Below are positions 54,688 through 64,000 of a stretch of DNA of 64,000 nucleotides, piece after piece. The DNA is taken from positions 104,444 to 168,443 of the forward strand of contig JAREIK010010164.1 of the NCBI GenBank assembly GCA_029783825.1. The letters run 5' to 3'. The notes under the pieces were generated by a model. The model had not been told where the DNA came from, ran no database searches, and saw only the letters and a program-made list of their open reading frames with translations. The position numbers were made by a program, and so were the translations under genes. Source of the DNA: Sapria himalayana (lineage: Eukaryota > Streptophyta > Magnoliopsida > Malpighiales > Rafflesiaceae). Numbering within the stretch: the first letter of the stretch is position 1; each line of letters opens with the position of its first letter.

Positions 54688-55797
54688 ATCATTCTTTTCA
54701 CTTTTATAATCAAAAGACTAAGTGTTAAATTTAAATTGAAATTCACAACTTTTAGGAATGTCACAGAACTATCTCTTTGTTTATGTAACAGAAAGTCATG
54801 ACTCAAGGGGTGAGTTATGGATTCAGTCTCTTTCTTGCTTTAGATTATTGTAGCATTATCAATGGTCATGATTGTGTATTTTGTCTCTAGAACAAAAAAT
54901 CATATCAATGAGAATATGCCATAACTTGTGTCTCTCTGTTGAACATATTGTGATGGCTCTAAGAATGATCATGAATATATATTTAATCACTATAATACTG
55001 GTTCATAGTATTGGATATGACCATAGCTTGTACATTTTATCTTTATATTTCAATGTCATTGCACTAGGAATGATTGTAACTTTGGACATTCCTCAAGAGC
55101 AAAAGTCATGACCCTAGAAATAGTTAAAGCTCAAGTACTACTCTATATAACTTTCTATAGCTAAAATTCTTGGGATTGGAAATATCACTATGGTTTTTTC
55201 CTTTGATTTGTGACCTCAAGTGTCAATATGCAAGACTAATATTTTGAGCAATGATTAAAACTTTTTATACATTTGAATAAGATTCATTTACACCTTTTTG
55301 GGTATTGTTAGCTTGTATACATAACTCATTTAATATAAAAAGAAAGAAATGATCCTTTTCATATCCACGAGTATTTAAAAAAAAGGCTTAGACATGCCAA
55401 TAAAATAAATTTTTTGATTCTTGATTGAAAGAGAGCCCATACTTCTTGCCCTACTCAATCCGCCCTAGGGCTAGTTTGTTCTAATAGGCTACAAGGTGGT
55501 TGTTTTTTTAGATTTGATCTATGTTTTAAAAAAATTGCTTTGAGCGTGTGCATGAGAGATATTTTAAAAGAAATTACAATAATCAATATAAATAGCATCC
55601 TCAACACCTAGCTATTTCAACACATAGTGGTACAACTTTGGTTTATTCTGTTAGCGTACAAGAGTCAAATTACTTTGATAGCCCAGTGATTCAACATCAA
55701 ATATGACGAAACATAATAGAGATAAAGTAAAAGCTCCTATTATTTTGGTTAGAGCTTTAGCAATCATTTTAGAGGTGAGAGATGAACAAAATAAATT

Positions 55798-58700
55798 ATT
55801 TTAATTATTCAGTATGATTTTAATTTTATTTAATTATTTATCAGTTTATTTTTATAGAAATATTAATTAAAAAATAAATTATTAGTGAGACAGATCTAAT
55901 TTAAAATAAACCGGTATATCCTAAATAATAAAGAATAAATCTCATTTTTTTATTTTAATTTTAAATATTCAAATTTAATTATATATTTGTTATTTTAATA
56001 TAAATATTAATTACAAAATAATTATGAGTTACACAAATATAATTTATATAAATTATTCTTCATTAAAATAATAAATATAAACTTTTTAAAAGAAAAAAAA
56101 ATTTCAAAACAAAAAATTATTATATAGTAATATATTTTGCTTTGCTTCTGAATCATTTTAGGTTTTGTAATTATATTATAATTGATATCTATCTTATTAC
56201 TAATAGATTATTAATTTATTTTTGATCATTATTAGAATATTTATCAATAAAATAGTTTATATTGAATTTATATGATATATAAATATCGTGATTTTTATAA
56301 CTAAATATTGAATTCACATTTGAAAAAAATTTAAAAATTATTATATTTTCAAAGGTTATAACCATAAAAAATGAGAAAATAATAAAAATAATTTTTTTTA
56401 TTTCATTTTTTAAATAAAACCTATAGATCATTAAAATGCTTACTTACTTAAATCAGTAAGCTCATAAAATCCCGAAACTCCTAAATACATAAACCTTTTA
56501 ACACCTATATACTGCTTAATAAATAATAAATCTCATTTTTATTTCTATTTATTATAATTTTAAATATTCATTTTAATTATTTATAGTTTAATTTTTTAGA
56601 AAAATTAATTACAAAATAATTCGGGTGAGACAAATATTATTTAAATAATTTATTTTAATAAAAAAAATATAAGCTAATAAAAAAAAGAAAATTTTAAAAA
56701 TTAATATTATTATTTAGTAATCTATTTGATTTGATTTTGAATCATTTTGTGTTATGTAAATATATTTTAATTAATATTTATATTATTTATAATAGTTTAT
56801 TAATTTTATTTTTCATCATTATTATAATATATCATTAAAATTATTTATATTGAATTTATATGATATATAATTAGTAAGATTAATATAATTATACATGGTA
56901 TTCACATTTCAAAAAATTTTAAAAATTATTTTATTTTCAAGGTTATAACCTTTAAAATCGAAAAAATCAAAAATAGAATTTTAAATTTTATTATATAAAT
57001 AAAACCTATAAACCACTAAATGCCTAAAAACATAAATTTCTAAACTTTAAACGATAAAACTCCTAAATAATCAACCATTAAACTGGTATAACCTATATAA
57101 ATCATAAATCTCATTTAATTTGTATTCATTATAATTTTAAATATTCTTTTATTATTTATTAGTTTATTTTTATAGAAATATCAATCACAAAATAATAATG
57201 AGTGAGACAATATAATTTTAATATTTATTTTTAATCAAAAAAATAAACTTTTATAAGGAGAGTAAAAATTTAAAAAACAAAAAATTATTATTTAGGTTAT
57301 TTATTTTACTTTGATTTTGAATCATTATATAAAGGTTTTGCAATTATATTTTAATTGCGATCTATCTTAATTAATAATATTTATTAATTTAGTATTGATC
57401 ATTTTTATAATATCAAACAATAAAATTACTAGATTCATTAAAATGTCTTATAATTATTAAGTTATTATAACTAAATAGTATATTTACATTTGAAAACAAT
57501 TTAAAAAAATTATTATATTTTCAAAAGTTTAAACCTTCAAAAATGATATAAAATCACAAAAAGAATTTTTTATTTTTTATTATTAAAATAAAAACTTATA
57601 AACCACTAAATGCCAAACATTTAAAATTCTAGACTTCTAAACGCCAAAACCCCCTAAATACTTAAATCATTAAACCTACATAACCTAAATAATAATTAAT
57701 AATAATAAATCTCATTTTTATTGTATTCATTATAATTTTAAATATTCATTTTAATTTTTTTAGTTTATTTTTATAGAAATATTAATTACAAAATAAATAA
57801 TGAGTGAGACAAATATAATTTAAATAATTTATTTTTATGAAAAAAATAAGCTTATAAAAATAAACAAAATTTCAAAAATTTAAAATTTTATTTAGTAAAT
57901 AATTACTTTGATTTTCAATTTTTTGGGTTCTAAAATATATTTTAATAAAATATATATTATTAATAATAGTTTATTAATTTATTTTTTGATCATTATTATA
58001 ATATATATTAATACAATTTTTTATATTAATCTACAACAAATATAATTATTAAGATTATTATAACTAAATATTGTATTCATATTTTAGAACTATTAAAAAT
58101 TATTATATTTTTAAATGTTATAACCTTTGAAAATCGAAAATTCATAAAAATAATTTTTTTGTTATTTCATTGATTAAATAAAACCTATAAACACCTAAAT
58201 GTGTAAACATATAAATCAATAAACTCTTTAACTCAAAAACCACAAAATACTAAAACAATTAAATAGTTATACCAAATAATAAATAATAAATCTCTTTTTT
58301 ATTTGTATTTATTATATTTTAAATATACATTTTAATTATTCATTAGTTTAATTTTATAGAAATATAAATTAAAAATAAATTAATAGTGAGACAAATATAA
58401 TTTAAATAATTTATTTTCATCAAAAAATATAACGCTTAAAATGGATACAAAAATTTAAAAATTTAAAAATTAAACATTAATATTAGTAAATATTTCACTT
58501 TGATTTTGAGTCATTTTAGGTTTTGTAAATATTTTTAAACAATATTTATTGTATTAATAATAGGTTTATTACTTTTTATGATCATTATTTATAATAAATA
58601 TAATAAAAAAAGTTTATATTGAATTATATGATATATAATTATTATGCTTATTATAAACTTCATATTGTATTACACTTTTCTAAAAAAAATTTAAAAATTA

Positions 58701-61700
58701 TTATATTTTCAAAGGTTATAACCTTCAAAAATTGAGAAAAAATAACAAAAATAATTTTTTGTTATTTTATATTTTTATATAAAACCTATAAACCACTAAA
58801 TGACTAAATACTAAAATGACTAAAACTCCTAAACCCCGAAGCCCATAAATACTGAAAACATTAAATTAGTATAGTCTAAATAATACATCATAAATCTCAG
58901 TTTTATTAGTATCCATTTAATTTTAAATATTAATTTTAATTATTTATCAGTTTATTTTTATATAAATATTAATTACAAAATAAATTATTAGTTGCGACAT
59001 ATTTAATTTAAATAATTTATTTTTCATCAAAACAAAATGCATATTAAAAGAGGCCAAAATTTTAAAAATAAAAAATTATTATTTAATAATATATCTTATT
59101 TTGATATTGAATCATTTTATATTTCACAATTATATTTATAATTTATATCATTCTTATAAATACAAGGTTTATTAATTTATTTATTGATCATTTTTATAAT
59201 ATCTATGAATAAAATTTTTATATTATGTTTATATTATAATAATTATAAGATTATTATAACTAAATATTATATCCATTAAAAAAAAATTAAATATATTATA
59301 TTTTCAAAGGTTACAACCTTCAAAAATAAAGAAAAAACAAAATATTAAATTTTTTGTTTTTCTTTCTTTAAAAAAACTATAAATCACTAAAGGTCTAAAC
59401 ATTTAAACCACTAAACTCCTAAACCACAAAACACCTAAATACTTAAACCATTAAACTGGTATATCCTGAATAATAAATAAAATCTCAATTTTATTTGTAT
59501 TCATTATAATTTTAAATATTCATTTTAATTATTTAGTAGTTTATTATTATAGAATTATAAATTACAAAATAATTATGAGTGAGACAAGTATAATTTAAAT
59601 AATTTATTTTTAATAACAAAAATATAAAGTTATAAAAATAGCAAAACATTAAAAAAAATTATTATTTAGTAATATATTTTACTTTGATTTGAATAAATTT
59701 AGATATTGCAAATACTTTTTAAATAATAACTATTTTATTAATAATAGTTTATTAATATTTTTTGATCATAATTCTAATATATAGGAATATAATTATTTAT
59801 ATTTAATTTAAATGAATTATAATTATTAAGATTATTATAAATAAATATTATATTGACATTTGAAAAAAAATTTCAAAATTATTATATTTCAAAGGATATA
59901 ATCTCCTAAAACAAAATCCCCTAAATACTTAAACCTTTAAACTCATAAACCTTAATTAAATTTAAAATATTTATTAAATCTTAATTACAAAAGTAAATTA
60001 TGAGTGATAAAAATATAATTTAAATAATTATATTTCATAAAAAAAATATTTAAGCTTATAAAAAAGAAGCAAAAAATAAAAAACAAAAATTATTATTTAG
60101 TAATAAATTTTACTTGGATTTTGAATAATAATAGGTTTTGCCAATTATTTTAATTGATATCCATAATAATAATAATAACATATTAATTTATCTTTTGGAT
60201 AATCGATATAATATCTATGAATAAAATTGTTATATTTACTTTATATTATATATAATTATAATAAGTATAATTACTAAATATTGTATTTACATTTAAAAAT
60301 TTTAAAATATTATATTGTCAATGGTTTATAACCTTTGAAAATGTGAAAAAAATACCAAAAATAATTTTTTAGTTATTTCATTGTTTAAACAAAACCTATA
60401 AACCACTAAATGCCTAAATACATAAATCGCTAAAGTCATAAACGACAAAACCTCTAAATGCATAAAATATTAAATTGGTATACATTAATAATAATTCATA
60501 AATTTCATTTTAATTTTTATTCAGTATAAATTTAAATTTTTATTTTAATTAATTATCAGTTTATTTTTATAGAATATTAATTACAAAATAAATTATTAGT
60601 GAGACAGATCTAATTTAAAATAAACCAGTATCCCTAAATAATAAATAATAAATCTCATTTTTTTTCATAATAATTTTTATATATTCAATTTAATTATTAT
60701 TTGTTTATTTATATAAAAATATTAATTACAAAATAAATTGAGTTATACAAATTAATTTATATAAATTATTTTTCATCAAAAAATTATAGATAAACTTTTT
60801 AAAAGAAAAAAATTTTCAAAACAAAAATTATATATAGTAATATATTTTGCTTCGCTTCTGAATCATTTAGGTTGTAATTATATTTTATTTGATATCTTAT
60901 CTTATAATAATAGATTATTAATTTATTTTTGATCATTATTAGAATATTTATCAATAAAATAGTTTATATTGAATTAATGATATATAAATATAATGATATA
61001 TAACTAAATATTGAATTCACTTTTGAAAAAAAATTTAAAAATTATTATATTTCTAAGTTGATAACCTTTGAAAATATCAAAAAATAAAAAAATAAATTTT
61101 GGTTTTTTAATTTAAAAAAAACCTATAAACTACTAAATGCATATATAGTTAAATAAGTAAACTCTAGACCGCGTAATGCCTAAATACAGTAACCATTAAA
61201 CTGATATATAATATCATAAATAATAAATAATAAATAATAAATCTAATTTTTATTCTATTATTATAATTTTAAATATTCATTTAATTATTTATTAGTATAT
61301 TTTTATAGAAATATTTTTAAAAAATTAATTATGAGTGGGACAATATTATTTAAAAAATATATACTATATCTAATAAAAATATACGCTATAAAAGAAGTAT
61401 AAATTTAAAAATAATAAATAATATATGTAATATAAGTTACTTTAATTTTGAATCAATTTGGGTTTTGAAAATATTTTATAATTAATATCTATCTTAATAT
61501 TATAGTTTATAAATTTAATTTTTGATCATTATTATAATATCTAACAATAAAATTATTTATATAAAATTTATATGATATATAATTATTAATATTATTATTA
61601 CATAATATTGTATTAAAATTTCAAAAAAAATTTAAATATTATTATTTTTTAATGTTATAACTTATGAAAATGATAAAAAATTATAGAAAATTTTTTTGTA

Positions 61701-64000
61701 TTTTATTTATAAAATAAAACCTATAAACTACTAAAAGCCTATAAACATAAATCGCTAAACTTTTAACGACAAAACCTATATAAATACTTAAATCATTAAA
61801 CTGGTATACATTAATAATAAATCATAAATCTCATTTTAATTTTATTCAGTATAATTTTAAAATTTTAGTTAGTGTATTTATCAAATTATTTTATATAAAT
61901 ATTAATTACAAAATAAATTATTAATGAGACAGATCTAATTTAAATTAAACTGGTATCCCTAAATAATAAATAATAAATCTCATTTTTTTTCATTATAAAT
62001 TTAAATATTCATTTTAATTATTTATTTGTTTATTTAAATAATATATTTATTACAAAATAAATTGAGTTAGACAAATATATTATATATATTATTTTTCATC
62101 GAAAAAATTATGACAAACTTTTTCAAAGAAAAAAAATTTCAAAACAAACCAATTATTATATAGTAATATATTTGCTTTTCTTTTGAATCATTTTAGGTTT
62201 TCTAATTTATTTAATTGATATCTATCTTATTAATAATAGATTTTCAATTTATTTATGATCATTATTATAATATTTATTAATAAAATTATTATATTGAATT
62301 TATATGATATATAAATAAATGATTATTATAACTATATATTGCATTGACATTTTAAAAAAATTTAAAAATTATTATAATTTCAAATGTTATATCCTTTGAA
62401 AATATCAAAAAATAATAAAAATAAAAATTTTTATTATTTTATTTATTTAATAAAACCTATAAACCACTAAATGCATACATGTTAAATCAGTAAACTTCTA
62501 AACCTTATAATGCTGAATACATAAACCATTAAAATGCTATATACTACTAATAATTAATAAATCAATTTTTATTTCTATTTGATTATAATTTTAAATATTA
62601 ATTTTAATTAATTATAGTTATTTTTATAGAATATTTATTACAATTAAATTATGAGAGCGACATATATTTTTAATTGGGTTTGTAATATTTTTAATTAATA
62701 TCATCTTTTATTAATAGTTTATTATTTTAAATTTGATCATTATATATTATCTATAAAAAAATTGTTTATATTACTTTATATGATATATAATTATTAATAT
62801 TAAAAGAACTAAATATTGTATTCACATTTCAAAAAATTTAAAATATATTATATTTTGCAAATGTTATAACTCAAGAAAATGAGAAAATATTACAATTTTT
62901 TTTTGTTATTTTATTGTTTAAATAAAACCTATAAACCACTAAATGCCTAAAAACATATATGCTAAAGTCCTAAACGACAAACCTTTAAATACTTAAACTA
63001 TTAAACAGGTGTACATTAATATAAAAAATCATAAATTCAATTAATTTTTATTAACTACTATATTTTTAAATTTTTATTTAATTATTTATCAGTTTATTTT
63101 TATAGAAATATTAATTACAAAATAAATTATTAGTGAGACAAATCTAATTTAAATAATTATTTTCATCAAAAAAAATATATATCCTTATAAAAAGAGGCAA
63201 AATTTTAAAAACAAAAATTTTTATTTAGTAAAATATATTATTTTTTATTTAATCATTTTAGATTTTGCAATTTTATTTAATTTATATCTTCTTATCTATA
63301 ATAGTATTAATTTATTATTGATCATTATTATAATATCTATCAATAAAATTATTTATTGAGTTTACATTTATATAATTATTAAGATATTTTTACTGAATAT
63401 TATTTCACATTTAAAAAAAATTAAAATTATTATAATTTTAAAGGTTATAACCTTCAAAAATTAAAAAAAAATCCAAAAATTAATTTTTATTTTTTTTCAT
63501 TCTTTAAATAAAAACTATAAATCATTAAAGGCCTAAACACTTAAAATCACTAAACCCAAATTACCTAAATACTTAAAACCATTAAACTAGTATATCCTGA
63601 ATAAAAAATAATAAATATCTATTTTATTTGTTTTCATTATAATTTTAAATATTCATTTAATTATTATTATTTTAGTTTTATAGAATTATAAATTAAAAAT
63701 AAAATTGAGGAAGGACAAATATAATTAAATAATTTATTTTAATAACAAAAAAATATAAACTTATAAAATGAAGCAAAACATCAAAGAAAGTATTATTTTG
63801 TAATATATTTTTCTTTGATTTTGATAAATTTACATTTTGCAAATATATTTAAAATAATATTTATTTTATTATTAATAGATATTAATTTATTTTTTGATCA
63901 TTAATATAATATATTTAATATAATTGTTATATGAATTTTCATGATAATCTAATTATTAATATGATTTTATCTAAATATAATATTCACATATAAAAAAAAT
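55798..64000 (-). repeat. Satellite array segment F (reverse orientation)
   Basis: About thirteen monomers on the minus strand with boxes near 56357, 56945, 57533, 58130, 58720, 59315, 59900, 60335, 61065, 61665, 62390, 62870 and 63450. Read in reverse, 55.8 to about 60.7 kb follows 14.6 down to about 8 kb. 61.1 to about 64 kb instead follows 23.3 down to 20.3 kb, including variants otherwise seen only there (for example GTAACTTATATTAC near 61,435 and TATTAGATA near 61,365). Long-variant junctions lie near 55,895, 60,610 and 61,940; a short-variant junction lies near 59,950. The array runs off the window end. No gene is visible. Confidence 0.88.
61133..61140 (-). other. Unoccupied hAT target site
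   Basis: Reverse complement GCATTTAG within GCATTTAGTAGTTTATAGG. Its two flanks match the sequences to the left of 23,343 and to the right of 27,034, so this arm carries the locus without the transposon. Confidence 0.7.

Larger units (their letters stand above)
53601..55797. other. Non-satellite segment U2 (inverted copy of U1)
   Basis: This is the reverse counterpart of U1 with the same satellite junctions. A 240-bp stretch compared by eye is about 93% identical. It lacks two blocks of about 158 and 115 bp that U1 has; the gaps fall near 54,230 and 54,035. On the plus strand it shows a 53,601-54,581 stretch ending in AATAAA and an A-rich tract, then telomere-like heptamers, then about 1.1 kb shared with 14,675-15,780. 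The frames at 53,585-53,767 minus and 54,872-55,111 plus are unrecognised. The 79-codon frame at 54,872-55,111 is open in both copies but shows about 10 replacement to 6 silent differences, so there is no sign of protein constraint. Confidence 0.8.

Noticed and set aside
1..64000. CRISPR-like regular spacing of palindromic repeats
   Set aside because: The period is about 590 bp, the intervening sequence is itself repeated rather than unique, and the context is eukaryotic.
1..64000. Organellar or bacterial A+T-rich genome
   Set aside because: No organellar gene, rRNA or tRNA is seen in 64 kb; two plant-type hAT elements with a spliced gene structure and long satellite arrays point to nuclear DNA.

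Overview
The window reads as plant nuclear heterochromatin. It is extremely A+T-rich (by eye about 85% in the repeat parts). It has no intact protein-coding gene and no recognisable tRNA or rRNA. About 52 of the 64 kb is one diverged tandem satellite with a monomer of about 590 bp; I count roughly 85 monomers by their palindrome box. Plant origin is inferred from two decayed hAT transposons of the BED-finger RICESLEEPER/DAYSLEEPER type and from degenerate plant-type telomere-like heptamers (CCCTAAA variants).

Layout: 1-14,674 satellite, T/G-rich octamer strand on +. 14,675-17,142 non-satellite segment U1. 17,143-23,334 satellite (+). 23,343-27,034 hAT copy 1. 27,043-41,689 satellite (+). 41,698-45,384 hAT copy 2. 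45,393 to about 52,038 satellite (+). At about 52,038 the array switches strand. 52,039-53,600 satellite (-). 53,601-55,797 segment U2, an inverted copy of U1. 55,798-64,000 satellite (-).

Each typical monomer holds, in order: a perfect or near-perfect palindrome centred on AAAGGTTATAACCTTT; about 350 bp of A/T-rich sequence; a run of 8-bp units resembling telomere repeats (NTTTANNN); and a second inverted repeat (arms ATAACAAAAA and TTTTTGTTAT) just before the next palindrome. Two length variants recur and mark a higher-order organisation.

Three large-scale events are visible. First, about 19.9-33.9 kb and 38.9-51.4 kb are diverged copies of each other, each carrying the hAT element at the same base of the monomer. 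Second, about 8-19 kb and 52.1-60.7 kb are inverted copies, including U1 and U2. Third, the inverted arm near 61.1 kb matches the flanks of hAT copy 1 but lacks the element. The two hAT copies carry different disabling changes, each at a likely catalytic acidic residue. Nothing here works as a pathway; the interest lies in the satellite's architecture and the history of the rearrangements.
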